A DNA stretch of 64,000 bases from Lachnospiraceae bacterium UBA3732 (GCA_002372545.1 DFHD01000004.1:1-64000); one strand, 5' to 3'. Positions 52,261-62,235 are shown, counted from the first letter of the stretch. Numbers and translations: made by a program. The notes: generated by a model from the sequence alone, not told the origin.

Positions 52261-53730
52261 TTACTCTGCCGCTTCCGGCGCTTCCTCCGTTACATCCTTT
52301 AGCGTAAGGGTCTTCAGCTGCTTATCATTCACCTTCTTATATCCTACAAGGCGTGAAGCCTGGCGCTCAATGCAGCGCTCCATATAATTTCTTGCTTCTC
52401 TTGCATTCGCAAAATTCTCTTCATGGGACTCGGCCCGCTTCGTCAGATAACTCCGGATATAGTCCAAAGCGGCGTCGTCCGGCAAATATTCCTGCTTTTC
52501 GCACATGGAAAGGAAAATCTGGGTCAGCTCTTCTCCGGAATAATCTCTGAAGAAAATATTTTTATTGAACCGGGACTTGAGACCCGGATTGGAGGAAATA
52601 AATTCCTCCATTTTGTCGGTATAGCCGGCAACGATGACGATCAGATTTTCCCGTTCATCCTCCATCCGCTTCAGCAGCGTGTTAACCGCCTCCTGACCGA
52701 AATCCTTGGAGTCCTTGGAATCGGTCAGCGTATAGGCTTCATCGATAAAGAGGATTCCGCCCAGCGCGCTGTCGATCACCTCCGAGGTGAGGGTTGCGGT
52801 CTGGCCGATATAGCCGGCCACCAGGTTTGAACGGTCTACTTCCACAAGCTGTCCGCCGGAGACAACGCCCAACGCCTTGTAGATCTTGGCCAAAAGCCTT
52901 GCAACGGTGGTCTTGCCTGTTCCGGGATTACCGGAGAAAACCAGATGCAGGGTGATGGAGGGCTGCTTCATGTCTCTCTCTTCCCGCATTTTCCGGATCT
53001 TGATGAGGTTGATGAGGTTGGTCAGATCCTGCTTAACGGCATCCAGCCCAACCAGAGAGTTCAGCTCCTCCATCAGCTCATCCAGCGTCTGCTCCTTTTC
53101 AGCGGCGCCGGAGGAAACAGGCGCGCCCTTTCCGGTCTTTTTGATACTGGGCTTCGCAAGACCGGACTGGATCGCCTTCTTTCGGGCGCTCACGATCGTG
53201 CCTGCAGAGATCACATCTCCCGGCTTTCCGGTATTGTAAAGGCCGTACTGCTTCAGAAAATTATTCAGCATCAGGCTGTAGTTTGAAAGGTTGGCGATCT
53301 CGGAAACCGAGCTGCCGTTTATGGCCACAAATTCCGTGCCTGCATCCCCGATGGTATCGGCGATGATCCGGGAGATCGTTTTTCCGCTCGCCTGAAAGGC
53401 TGCGGTTCCGCTGAGATCCGCCTTGGCAAAGTAATTCAGTGATCGGGGAACGGTATTGATAAAATCCGGAGAAAGGCAGCGGTCGTACCGGAACTTAATG
53501 AACCGGTTCACATCCATAAAGAGGCCCAGATGGTCCGTGACAAAGGCAGCCTCCTTCGTGCCGTCGTTGCCGTCGGACTCATACAAAAATCCCAGAAACT
53601 GCAGGATGTCGAATTTCAGCATTTCCCGGAGAGATAGGGCGCCATTGGGAATGAGCCCGGGATTTCTGGCGGAGACATCGTCTGCCAGCCGGAAAGCCTC
53701 CTGTATTTTCATTTTGAGTTCATGATTCAT
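52261..53730 (-). CDS. CbxX/CfxQ/SpoVK-type AAA+ ATPase
   Basis: A 489-residue ATPase. The N-terminal ~210 residues are a helical domain of unknown role followed by a Lys/Ser/Ala-rich linker. The AAA+ module starts LDELMEELNSLVGLDAVKQD and contains Walker A FSGNPGTGKTTVARLLAKIY, the CbxX-type pore/lid region VEVDRSNLVAGYIGQTA, Walker B GGILFIDEAYTL, sensor 1 VAGYTDKM and arginine finger near NPGLKSRFNKNIFF. Relatives act as Rubisco activases, in type VII secretion (EccA) or sporulation (SpoVK); which applies here is unclear. GGAGG precedes the start on the minus strand. Confidence 0.9.
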   Translation of the reverse strand: MNHELKMKIQEAFRLADDVSARNPGLIPNGALSLREMLKFDILQFLGFLYESDGNDGTKEAAFVTDHLGLFMDVNRFIKFRYDRCLSPDFINTVPRSLNYFAKADLSGTAAFQASGKTISRIIADTIGDAGTEFVAINGSSVSEIANLSNYSLMLNNFLKQYGLYNTGKPGDVISAGTIVSARKKAIQSGLAKPSIKKTGKGAPVSSGAAEKEQTLDELMEELNSLVGLDAVKQDLTNLINLIKIRKMREERDMKQPSITLHLVFSGNPGTGKTTVARLLAKIYKALGVVSGGQLVEVDRSNLVAGYIGQTATLTSEVIDSALGGILFIDEAYTLTDSKDSKDFGQEAVNTLLKRMEDERENLIVIVAGYTDKMEEFISSNPGLKSRFNKNIFFRDYSGEELTQIFLSMCEKQEYLPDDAALDYIRSYLTKRAESHEENFANAREARNYMERCIERQASRLVGYKKVNDKQLKTLTLKDVTEEAPEAAE

Positions 53731-53837
53731 CTATTATTTAACCTCCGTCGGTAATCTGTGTTTGCGCCGCTTTCTGATCGATTTATACAATGACAGGAAG
53801 AATGTGTAAAGCGAATCGTGTATCAGCATCCTTGTAC

Positions 53838-53866
53838 AGTATAGTGTAAAAACAATAGAAATACAA
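53838..53866 (-). promoter_or_regulatory. Sigma-A-type promoter of the AAA+ gene
   Basis: On the minus strand TTGTAT (53866-53861), 17-base spacer, TATACT (53843-53838), about 108 bases before the start. It lies in the 327-base divergent gap 53731-54057, which holds no gene. Confidence 0.65.
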
Positions 53867-53952
53867 GATTCTTCCCGTGGAAAGTCTGTGAAAAGCAGGA
53901 TGTCTGAACCCGGGCTGCCGCCATAAAGACGGAAAATCAGGCTGACAATTCA

Positions 53953-53981
53953 TTGACAAATAATCTTCTGTTCATTACAAT
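53953..53981 (+). promoter_or_regulatory. Sigma-A-type promoter of the HisA-like gene
   Basis: TTGACA (53953-53958), 17-base spacer, TACAAT (53976-53981), about 77 bases before ATG 54058. Confidence 0.75.
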
Positions 53982-54057
53982 GAAGGACGGATAAATCAGA
54001 CGGTATATGAAATATATGATGTAAGAAACAGTTTCGGTCACTGGGGAGCGGGAGAAT

Positions 54058-54831
54058 ATGAGATTTCGTCCTTGCATTGATATTCATGACGGAAAGGTGA
54101 AACAGATTGTGGGCGGAAGCCTCCGGGACAGCGCCGGTGCCGTCACCAATTTCGAAACGGAGCAGTCGGCTGCGGATTTTGCCCGTCTGTACCGGGAGAG
54201 AGGCCTTTCCGGCGGTCATGTGATCCTGCTGAATCCCGCAGGTTCGCCGGAATATGAACTCGATTTGGCTGCGGCAAAGGCTGCATTTACCGCTTTTCCC
54301 GGCGGGCTGATGGCCGGCGGCGGCATTACGGCGGAGAATGCGGAGAGCTTTCTGGGACTTGGCGCGTCACATGTGATCGTGACCTCTTATGTTTTCCGGG
54401 ATGGCCGGATCGACAGGGAGCGTCTGGGTAGGCTCATCTCGGCCGTGGGAAGGAACAGGCTCTGCCTCGATCTCAGCTGCCGGAAAAAGGGTGATGAGTA
54501 TTATATCGTGACCGACCGCTGGCAGAAGTTTACGGATACTGTGCTCCGGAAGGAGACGCTGGAGGAGCTTTCCGGATGTGCGGATGAATTTCTGGTGCAT
54601 GCCGTGGATGCGGAGGGAAAACGGTCCGGTGTGGACCGCAGGCTGATCCGGATCCTGGCGGAGGGAAGCCGGATTCCCGTTACCTATGCGGGCGGCGTCG
54701 GAGATTTCCGGGATCTTACCGCTGTGAAGGAAGAGGGCATGAACCGGGTGGATGTGACCATCGGCAGCGCGCTTTCTCTCTTCGGCGGAAGCCTTGAGCT
54801 GGATGAGGTGCTCAGGTATATGGCGGAGTGA
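54058..54831 (+). CDS. HisA-like ribotide isomerase, eukaryotic (HIS6) type
   Basis: TIM-barrel isomerase of histidine synthesis (ProFAR to PRFAR). The N-terminus FRPCIDIHDGKVKQIVGG has the catalytic-base Asp of the HisA/HisF family. The longer form with NFETEQSAADFARLYRERGL, LMAGGGITAENAESFLGLGA and LCLDLSCRKKGDEYYIVTDR is typical of the eukaryotic HIS6 branch that also occurs in some Clostridia. Phosphate-binding loops are GGGI and YAGGVGDF. At 257 residues it is normal length. It stands alone, with no his genes around it. A GGAG-containing site lies just upstream. Confidence 0.88.
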   Translation: MRFRPCIDIHDGKVKQIVGGSLRDSAGAVTNFETEQSAADFARLYRERGLSGGHVILLNPAGSPEYELDLAAAKAAFTAFPGGLMAGGGITAENAESFLGLGASHVIVTSYVFRDGRIDRERLGRLISAVGRNRLCLDLSCRKKGDEYYIVTDRWQKFTDTVLRKETLEELSGCADEFLVHAVDAEGKRSGVDRRLIRILAEGSRIPVTYAGGVGDFRDLTAVKEEGMNRVDVTIGSALSLFGGSLELDEVLRYMAE

Positions 54832-54891
54832 ATGTGCCCGTTTATGAACAGCTGTATGTAAAGAAACAAACGATCAGGGAAAGGAATTGCC

Positions 54892-57243
54892 ATGAGAAAA
54901 AATGCAAAAAAATGTATGGCCCTTTTGATTTCGGCTTCCATGCTTTTTGCGGCGGCAGGCTGCGGTAAAAAGGATGAAGAGAAGAGTACGGGCGCCGGAA
55001 AGGAAGAAACCTCTTCGGTAGCGACAGGCGATGCCGAGGGTACCCAGGCGGCCACAGAGGCGGCGACCACCGAATGGACCGGTATTTCCGATGAGGAGGT
55101 TGCGGCGGAAGGCCCCTCGAAGGCACCGAAGGAAGTCGTGCAGATGGTGGATGGCTATGTGATGGTGGATCAGAATTTTGATGACGGCGGACTGGGAAAC
55201 TTTGTGACCTACACCAATGGCGGAAGCTTTGATCTGACCAATACCGACGGTCAGCTGGATGCAGCTATCCACAGCGTGGGTGCGCTGGACTACGCCAACC
55301 AGATCTATTATGACGGCTTCACGCTGAGCGAGGGCTGTGTATATACCTACAGCTTTGATATCCGCAGCGATATCCCCCGGAAGGTGGAGTACCGTCTCCA
55401 GATCAACGGCGGCGATTACCATGCTTATACCGGTGATTATATCGATATCGGTCCGGAGGTGCTGAACTTCAAGGCCGACTTTACCATGGATATGGATTCC
55501 GACCCGGCTCCCCGTATCGTATTCAACATGGGCAAGATGGAGGATATGGCGTCGGATCCCGGCGAGCACCATATCTATATTGATAATGTCAAGCTGGAGG
55601 TTAAGGATGCCACCAACGCCCAGCAGGTCAAGGGTCTCCCGGACTATCCCGAGGTGAACGCCAGCCAGATCGGTTACCTGCCCGAAGATACCAAGACGGT
55701 TGTGGCAAAGTCCTCTCTGGTGGAGCGTTTCTCCGTTGTGAATACCGATACCGGAGAAACCGTATATGAGGGTCTTTTCGGAGATAAGATGTTCGATAAG
55801 GGCAGCAACATGCTCATCAAGAAGGGCGACTTCTCTGCAGTAACAGAGCCCGGTAATTACAAGGTTGTTTCTGCCCGCGGCGATACATATGAATTTAAGA
55901 TCGGCGAGGGTATCTATGATGATATTTATAAAGAACTGGTGCTGATGATGTACCGTCAGCGCTGCGGCGTTGCGACAGACGCAGCTATCGCCGGCGACGC
56001 TTTTAAGCATGATGCCTGCCATACCGGCGAGGCTGAGGTTTATGATGCGGAAAAGGGCCCCACAGGCGAGAAGAAGGATGTGACCGGCGGCTGGCATGAT
56101 GCCGGCGATTACGGCCGCTATGTAGTCAGCGGTGCGAAGACGGTTATGGATTTCCTGCTGGCTTACGAGGATTATGGAGTTGATGACGACGATCTGGGCA
56201 TTCCCGAGAGCGGTAACGGCGTTGCGGACGTACTGGATGAGGCGCGTTTCGAGCTGGAGTGGATGCTGAAGATGCAGGACGAGGCCTCCGGCGGTGTTTA
56301 TCACAAGGTAACCTGTCTGGTATTCCCGGAGACGGTTGGGCCGGAGAAGGAAACAGATCAGCTTTATCTTGCCCCCATTTCAACAGCGGCAACAGGAGAC
56401 TTTGCAGCAGTTATGGCAAAGGCCTCCGTGATCTACAAGGATATCGATCCCGAGTTTGCGGCAACGTGTCTGGATGCGGCAAAGAAAGCCTGGGGATACA
56501 TTGCGGATAAGAAAGATATGGACGGATATACGAACCCGGAAGAGATCGTTACCGGCGAATATCCGGACAAGAATACGGATGATGAGAAGTTCTGGGCAGC
56601 AGTTGAGCTTTATCTGGCAGGCGATACCTCTGTGAAGGATGCCGTAAAGAGCAGCTTCGGCACCCGCGTAAAGGTCGGACTTGGCTGGGCGGATGTCGGA
56701 ACCTATGCGATGTACGATCTCGTGAAGGCGGATCCCGCCGATCTTTCGGATGTGACGGCGGAGGCTAAGGCCCGGATCCTTGAGGATGCAGACCAGATGA
56801 TGGCCAAGGGCGACGAGGACGGCTATTATATGAGCCTTCTCATGAGCTATCCTTGGGGCAGCAACATGGTGGTTGCCGATAATGGTATTTCCCTTCTGAT
56901 GGCTTACCGGATCACAGGCGATGAGAAATATAAGGTAAGGGCAAAGCAGCAGATGGATTATCTGCTGGGCGCCAATTCCATGGGGTATTGTTTCGTAACG
57001 GGCTTCGGCGCCATGTCCCCGAAGGATCCGCATCACAGGCCTTCACAGGTGGCCGGACAGGCTATGCCCGGTATGCTGGTCGGCGGACCCGATAACGCCT
57101 ATGAGGATTCCTACGCAAAGGCGGTTATTTACGGGGAGCCTGCGGCAATGAGCTATGCGGACAATCAGCAGAGCTATTCGACAAATGAAGTGACGATCTA
57201 CTGGAATTCGCCCCTCATTCTTCTGATGTCAGCCTTCAAGTAA
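54892..57243 (+). CDS. Glycoside hydrolase family 9 endoglucanase, lipoprotein
   Basis: Secreted, membrane-tethered beta-glucanase. Signal peptide and lipobox LLISASMLFAAAGCGK, then a Ser/Thr/Glu-rich linker. A CBM4/9-like domain (about 85-245, FDDGGLGNFVTYTNGGSFDL, HHIYIDNVKLEV) and an Ig-like CelD_N domain (about 250-350, VNASQIGYLPEDTKTVV) come before the GH9 catalytic barrel (about 350-783). GH9 signatures are GGWHDAGDYGRYV (nucleophile/base aspartates), PHHRPSQ and NEVTIYWNSPLILL with the general-acid Glu. The full module order is intact. It points to plant cell-wall breakdown at the cell surface. Confidence 0.94.
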   Translation: MRKNAKKCMALLISASMLFAAAGCGKKDEEKSTGAGKEETSSVATGDAEGTQAATEAATTEWTGISDEEVAAEGPSKAPKEVVQMVDGYVMVDQNFDDGGLGNFVTYTNGGSFDLTNTDGQLDAAIHSVGALDYANQIYYDGFTLSEGCVYTYSFDIRSDIPRKVEYRLQINGGDYHAYTGDYIDIGPEVLNFKADFTMDMDSDPAPRIVFNMGKMEDMASDPGEHHIYIDNVKLEVKDATNAQQVKGLPDYPEVNASQIGYLPEDTKTVVAKSSLVERFSVVNTDTGETVYEGLFGDKMFDKGSNMLIKKGDFSAVTEPGNYKVVSARGDTYEFKIGEGIYDDIYKELVLMMYRQRCGVATDAAIAGDAFKHDACHTGEAEVYDAEKGPTGEKKDVTGGWHDAGDYGRYVVSGAKTVMDFLLAYEDYGVDDDDLGIPESGNGVADVLDEARFELEWMLKMQDEASGGVYHKVTCLVFPETVGPEKETDQLYLAPISTAATGDFAAVMAKASVIYKDIDPEFAATCLDAAKKAWGYIADKKDMDGYTNPEEIVTGEYPDKNTDDEKFWAAVELYLAGDTSVKDAVKSSFGTRVKVGLGWADVGTYAMYDLVKADPADLSDVTAEAKARILEDADQMMAKGDEDGYYMSLLMSYPWGSNMVVADNGISLLMAYRITGDEKYKVRAKQQMDYLLGANSMGYCFVTGFGAMSPKDPHHRPSQVAGQAMPGMLVGGPDNAYEDSYAKAVIYGEPAAMSYADNQQSYSTNEVTIYWNSPLILLMSAFK

Positions 57244-57259
57244 AGGGAGCGGAAACAGC

Positions 57260-60200
57260 GTGAGCATTATTAAGAAATGGTTGGATAATAAAACCTTTCG
57301 TTATCTTCTGGCGGGAGGATGCACCACAATGGTCAATATGGTGGTGTTCTTCCTCTTGCGGACGGTAACGGATGTCGACAGAAATGTCTGCAATATCATA
57401 GCCGTGATCACGGCTATGATTTTTGCGTATTTGGTCAATAAGCTTTTTGTCTTCCGCTGGCATGTGAAAAACGCAGGCGAGCTGGCAAGAGAGATTTTCA
57501 CCTTCTTCGGCGCAAGAGTTGTTTCCATGGCTGTGGAGGTTATGGGCTTTGCCTTTATGTGCGACACCTTCCGGCTGAACGAGCCCTTGTCCAAGGTGAT
57601 GGTACAGTTTCTGGTCATTGTGCTGAATTATGTGTTCAGCAGTCTTTTTGTGTTCAGGGAAAAGAAAAATACGCCCCGCGAGGTTCTGGAGCAGAACTGG
57701 TCCTGGATGCTGGCCATGGCTCTTGTGGCGGTTTTCATGCTCGTTGTCATGCTGATCGGCCGTGTGGCGCCCTTCGGTGATAAATCCTTCTCCCTCATCG
57801 ATTCCATACATCAATATGTGCCCTTCATGAGCGACTACCAGGAAAAGCTGAGGAACGAGGGAAGTCTTTTCTATACCTGGAACGTGGGGATGGGCATGAA
57901 TTTCCAGTCCCTGATGCTGTATTACATGGCAAGTCCCCTGAATTTTCTTCTGCTTCTGGTGAGCCGGAAGGGAATCGTGGCTGCCTTCTCCATCATGGTT
58001 GCCCTGAAGATCGCTCTTTCTGCGGGCGCCTTCGGCTATTTCCTTTCCCGCAGGGGAAAGAAGACGCAGAATCATCTGCTGATCACGGCCTTTGCCGTGG
58101 CATATGCTCTGAATAATTACATGGTGGGATATAACTGGAACGTCAACTGGATGGACTGCATGGTGCTTTTCCCGCTGATCCTTCTCGGCTTCGACAGACT
58201 GATGCGGGGAGACAGTCCGAGGCTTTATGTTCTGGCTCTCTTCGGGTGTCTGTACTGTAATTATTATATTTCCTTCATGATCTGTATTTTCCTTGTGCTC
58301 TGGTTCTTTGCGGCCGACCACAGGAGTGTGAAGGATTTTTTCATGAACGGTATACGCTTTGCCTGGACCAGCCTTCTGGCGGCTGGCATGGCGGCGGTTT
58401 CGCTGGTCACGGCCTATATTGCCATCATGAAAACGGCGTCGGCCGGCACAAAGTTCCCCAAAAACGAAGTATATGGCAGTTATTTTGCCCAGTGGAAGCA
58501 GATGCTGATCATGCAGCGGCCCATAAACGCCCAGACCTTCGACGGCGGGGTTAACCTGTATGCCGGCACGATCCTGATCCTTCTCTTTTTCCTGTATATG
58601 ACCTCCAGCCGGATCAAGCTGAAGGATAAGGTCCTGAAGGGGGCGATCGCCGCGCTTCTTCTGGTTTCCTTTAACACAACGAGACTGAATTTTATCTGGC
58701 ATGGATTCCATGACCAGTATGGTATTCCGAACCGGTTTTCCTTCCTGTTTATCACCCTTTTGCTGATCATGGGCTACGAGGCTCTTACACGGCTGAAACG
58801 GGTGCACCTTGCCCGGATCATCATCGCGTCTGTTCTGGCTATTTCCTGGCCGGTAGTGTTGATGAAGAAAACGGATGTGACGGGCATGAAGAAAGCGGAG
58901 GTGGTCGCAGCGATTTCCGCCCTGATGATCTTTGCCTATGCGATCCTGGTGGTCGCCAGAAAGGAAAAGATTCTCCGGTTCCGCACAACCACCATTTTGA
59001 TCGGTATCTTTTATATTGTCGAGGTGATGACAAATGCGGGCGTGGGCTTCTATCAGCGGGGTCTGTGCGATGCCGGCTATTATATGCAGCATGTGAACAG
59101 CATGATGAAGACGAAGGAAACCGTGGACGCCCGGAAGGCAGAGGAAAATATTCTGTTTGCCCGGGAGGAGCAGGCAAAGGCCATCATGCTTGACGAAAAT
59201 ACGCTGAATACCCTGCCGGGCATTGGTACCTTCTGTTCCACGGCAAGGGGAGAGATGGTGGAATCCATGGGAAGCCTGGGCTTCTACACCGGTGCCAATG
59301 AGTATCTCTATACCGGGGCGACTATGCTGACCAATGATATTTTTGGCGTGAGGTATATCTATAAGCGGGAGGGAGATTACTTCCCCGTGGACGGCTACCG
59401 GGAGGTGGAAACGGATTCACCGGTATCGGTTTATGAAAATACAGGAGCGCTGCCCATTGCGTTCGCCGTCAGGGAGGAGCTGAAGGACTGGAAGGTTTCC
59501 GGCATCCGCTCGGCTGATGTGCAGAACCGGTTTGCCATGCAGGCGGCCGGAACGGACAGCGTTTTTGAGGATATGCCCGTGGATTACCAGCTGAAGGGGG
59601 AAAACTGTGACGTGAATATTGCGGCCACAAGCTGGGAGGTCGTGAATTATCATGCGCAGTCCTCTGCAAAGATTGCTTTCACGGCGAGTTTTGCGGTGCC
59701 TGAGGCTGGAAGGTATTATGTCAATATCCGGGCCAATTACATGGAAAAGGTTGTGCTCAGGGTCAACAGCCGGGAGCTGGCAAACGGACGCTACTGGACC
59801 CAGATGTTCGATCTGGGCGAGCGGCAGAAGGGCGACGTTGTGGAGCTGGATATCCGGTTCGGCAGCGATTACAGCCCGTCAGGCAGCGTATCCCTCTATC
59901 TTTCCCGTGTGAATAAAGATAACCTTGCGGAGATGGAGAAACGGCTTTCTGCCGGCGGGATCCGTCTGGATGAATTTGACGACGGCTATCTTACCGGTAC
60001 GGTAAAGGCAAATAAGGGCGATATCCTGTTCACCTCCATTCCTTATGATGAGGGCTGGAGCGTAAAGGTTAACGGAAAGAAAGCAAAAACCTTCAGACTT
60101 GGCGGTTCCTTCCTGGGAGTTGACCTTGAGGAGGGCGAGAATAAGATTGAAATGTTCTTCCGGCCGACCGGTTACTTTGGCGGCATGCTGATCACCATCT

Positions 60201-60364
60201 TTTCCTGGATGCTCTTTGTATTCATCCTGCGGAAGAGGAAGAAGCTGCTTGCTCTCAAGGCGGCCGGGGCTGGTGCGAACGAGTCTGCCGGGGCTGGTGC
60301 GAACGAGCCTGCCGGGGCTGGCGAGTCTATTGAGAGCGCAGCTATGGAAAGTGGGGTATTTTGA
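57260..60364 (+). CDS. GtrA-YfhO fusion, polytopic membrane protein
   Basis: A 1034-residue protein. Residues about 12-135 are a GtrA-like four-helix domain (FRYLLAGGCTTMVNMVVFFL, YLVNKLFVFRW, LNYVFSSLFVFRE), a family thought to flip lipid-linked sugars. Residues about 150-1000 are YfhO-type, with YVPFMSDYQEKLRNEGSLFY, a dozen hydrophobic helices, then a large extracytoplasmic domain and a final helix (about 975-992). YfhO relatives glycosylate lipoteichoic acid. The fusion supports a shared polyprenyl-sugar pathway. It starts at GTG 57260 shortly after the GH9 stop. The tail has an 8-residue repeat (AGAGANE(S/P)). Confidence 0.88.
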   Translation: MSIIKKWLDNKTFRYLLAGGCTTMVNMVVFFLLRTVTDVDRNVCNIIAVITAMIFAYLVNKLFVFRWHVKNAGELAREIFTFFGARVVSMAVEVMGFAFMCDTFRLNEPLSKVMVQFLVIVLNYVFSSLFVFREKKNTPREVLEQNWSWMLAMALVAVFMLVVMLIGRVAPFGDKSFSLIDSIHQYVPFMSDYQEKLRNEGSLFYTWNVGMGMNFQSLMLYYMASPLNFLLLLVSRKGIVAAFSIMVALKIALSAGAFGYFLSRRGKKTQNHLLITAFAVAYALNNYMVGYNWNVNWMDCMVLFPLILLGFDRLMRGDSPRLYVLALFGCLYCNYYISFMICIFLVLWFFAADHRSVKDFFMNGIRFAWTSLLAAGMAAVSLVTAYIAIMKTASAGTKFPKNEVYGSYFAQWKQMLIMQRPINAQTFDGGVNLYAGTILILLFFLYMTSSRIKLKDKVLKGAIAALLLVSFNTTRLNFIWHGFHDQYGIPNRFSFLFITLLLIMGYEALTRLKRVHLARIIIASVLAISWPVVLMKKTDVTGMKKAEVVAAISALMIFAYAILVVARKEKILRFRTTTILIGIFYIVEVMTNAGVGFYQRGLCDAGYYMQHVNSMMKTKETVDARKAEENILFAREEQAKAIMLDENTLNTLPGIGTFCSTARGEMVESMGSLGFYTGANEYLYTGATMLTNDIFGVRYIYKREGDYFPVDGYREVETDSPVSVYENTGALPIAFAVREELKDWKVSGIRSADVQNRFAMQAAGTDSVFEDMPVDYQLKGENCDVNIAATSWEVVNYHAQSSAKIAFTASFAVPEAGRYYVNIRANYMEKVVLRVNSRELANGRYWTQMFDLGERQKGDVVELDIRFGSDYSPSGSVSLYLSRVNKDNLAEMEKRLSAGGIRLDEFDDGYLTGTVKANKGDILFTSIPYDEGWSVKVNGKKAKTFRLGGSFLGVDLEEGENKIEMFFRPTGYFGGMLITIFSWMLFVFILRKRKKLLALKAAGAGANESAGAGANEPAGAGESIESAAMESGVF
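60263..60328 (+). repeat. 24-bp in-frame repeat in the GtrA-YfhO tail
   Basis: GCCGGGGCTGGTGCGAACGA recurs at 60263, 60287 and partially at 60311, encoding AGAGANES, AGAGANEP and AGAGES. The period is a multiple of three, so copy-number change keeps the frame. Confidence 0.85.
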
Positions 60365-60372
60365 GAAAGACG

Positions 60373-60401
60373 TTGACCCGACAGGGGAAATGCGGTAGAA
60401 T
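60373..60401 (+). promoter_or_regulatory. Sigma-A-type promoter of the hybrid kinase gene
   Basis: TTGACC (60373-60378), 17-base spacer, TAGAAT (60396-60401), about 76 bases before ATG 60478. Confidence 0.7.
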
Positions 60402-60477
60402 GGTAAAAGGGAAAAAAGCCCATGTTTTGGAAAAATAACATGGCATATAAACAATATCTTGTAGTAAGGGGTGTGCA

Positions 60478-62235
60478 ATGGACAAACTGAAAGAAATGGA
60501 CAGTCAAAAGCTTGCCATACTTGCGGCCGGCGCTATCGCCGTTCTTGGGCTGGTGGGGATCCTTGCGGGCAATACCGTGGTCGGGATCATCATGCTGCTC
60601 CTGCAGGTTGCGGTTGCGTTTCTGTTCATCACGGCAAATGCAGATCAGGAAAAAAGGGGAAACTCCAAGGCAGACAAGTATCGTAAGCTTTTCATGAACC
60701 TCCCCATCGGTTTTGCACAGGCCAGGATCATGACAGATCCGACCGGCGAGGTTACCGGCTATCAGATGGTGGATGCCAACGAGACCTTCGGAACCTACTT
60801 CAATCTGGATCGCGAGGAATTTATCGACAAAGTTCTCGGCTCCAGTAATATCGAGGTTCTGCAGGACATCAACGCATGGTTCAAGGCATACAATACCTCC
60901 GGCACAAAGCAGGGAGATATCATGGATGTCGAGATCACCATGGAAAAGCTGGCCAAGACCTTCAATACCGTTATGTATAAGTCTGAGGCGGATTACATCA
61001 ACATGGTAGTCATCGATGTGACCAACCAGAAGGAAACCGAACAGAAGCTTTCCAAGGCGATCGATGATGCCAATGCGGCATACAGGACGCAGGCTGAATT
61101 CCTGGCTAATATGAGCCATGAGATCCGGACGCCTATCAATGGTATCCTGGGTATGGTTCAGCTGACGCTGATGGCAGATGACCTACAGGCAGATTACCGC
61201 GACAACCTGATCACGGCAAAGAACTGTGCAGACAACCTGCTTCGTCTGATCAATGATATTCTGGATATCAGCAAGCTGGAGGCCGGTAAATATAAGATCA
61301 AAGAAGAAACAACGGATATCCGCTCTGCCATTGAAGAAACCGTGGCGGCGCATGTTCCGGCAGCTGACGGAAAGGGCATCGGCCTGGATCTCAGCTTCGG
61401 CAATAATATTCCCAAGCTGGTTAAGGCAGACGGACAGCGGATCCAGCAGATTCTGAACTGCCTGCTTTCCAACGCGATCAAGTTTACCTCCGACGGCGGC
61501 GTAAGAGTAAAGGTTGCGGCAATCGATGATACAGCAGATACCATCCGCCTCAGGATTGCTGTTGCGGATACCGGTATTGGTATCTCCGAAGCGAACATGG
61601 GCAAGCTTTTTGTACGGTTCTCCCAGGTGGACGGTTCGGACACAAGAAAGTACGGCGGAAGCGGTCTGGGACTTGTTATTTCCAAGCAGATCACCGAGCT
61701 GATGCAGGGTACCATTTCCGTGCAGAGTAAGGAAGGAATCGGCTCCACCTTCATTGCGGAGATTCCGCTGAAGATCGTGAAGGCAGCGGAGGCGGCTGAG
61801 GTGAAGGAAGAAAAGAAGGATCCGGCGGCTTACTCCATCAATAATGCAAACGGCAAGAACGCGCGTATCCTCGTGGCTGAGGATGAACCGGTGAACCAGC
61901 AGGTGATCGGCAAGCTTCTGGGTATGGCCGGCTTCTCCTACGATATTGCGGAGAACGGTGAAAAGGCTGTTCAGCTTTACAAGGATAAGAAGTATGATGC
62001 GGCGCTCTTCGATGTGCAGATGCCCGTCATGGACGGTATTGCGGCTACGCAGGAAATCCGGAAGATCGAGGCAGCTATGCATAGCCGCCGTCTTCCCATT
62101 ATTGCGGTTACGGCAAGAGCCATGTTCGGGGATAAGGAGCGGATCATGCAGAACCAGCTGGATGATTATATCGCCAAGCCCTATAACCTGAATACGGTTG
62201 TGGATACTCTGAACAAGTATATCAATAAGGATTGA
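60478..62235 (+). CDS. Hybrid sensor histidine kinase / response regulator
   Basis: A 585-residue protein. Two short N-terminal membrane helices (about 13-33 and 36-52) are followed by a PAS-like region (about 60-185, FMNLPIGFAQARIMTDPTGE). The HisKA box is FLANMSHEIRTPINGILGMV. HATPase_c has NCLLSNAIKFTSDGG, VADTGIGISEANM and GGSGLGLVISKQI. The C-terminal receiver (about 460-580) has ILVAEDEPVNQQVIGKL, DAALFDVQMPVMDGI with the phospho-acceptor Asp, and IIAVTARAM. No output domain, so the phosphate goes to an unseen partner or stays intramolecular. GGGGTG lies before the start. It is terminated at 62285. Confidence 0.95.
   Translation: MDKLKEMDSQKLAILAAGAIAVLGLVGILAGNTVVGIIMLLLQVAVAFLFITANADQEKRGNSKADKYRKLFMNLPIGFAQARIMTDPTGEVTGYQMVDANETFGTYFNLDREEFIDKVLGSSNIEVLQDINAWFKAYNTSGTKQGDIMDVEITMEKLAKTFNTVMYKSEADYINMVVIDVTNQKETEQKLSKAIDDANAAYRTQAEFLANMSHEIRTPINGILGMVQLTLMADDLQADYRDNLITAKNCADNLLRLINDILDISKLEAGKYKIKEETTDIRSAIEETVAAHVPAADGKGIGLDLSFGNNIPKLVKADGQRIQQILNCLLSNAIKFTSDGGVRVKVAAIDDTADTIRLRIAVADTGIGISEANMGKLFVRFSQVDGSDTRKYGGSGLGLVISKQITELMQGTISVQSKEGIGSTFIAEIPLKIVKAAEAAEVKEEKKDPAAYSINNANGKNARILVAEDEPVNQQVIGKLLGMAGFSYDIAENGEKAVQLYKDKKYDAALFDVQMPVMDGIAATQEIRKIEAAMHSRRLPIIAVTARAMFGDKERIMQNQLDDYIAKPYNLNTVVDTLNKYINKD

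Noticed and set aside
54874..56304. Minus-strand frame opposite the GH9 gene
   Set aside because: Ile/His-rich shadow of a GC-rich coding strand, no start signal, no family.
57236..59092. Long minus-strand frame opposite the GtrA-YfhO gene
   Set aside because: His/Gln/Arg-rich shadow translation without motifs; the plus strand encodes recognisable membrane helices.
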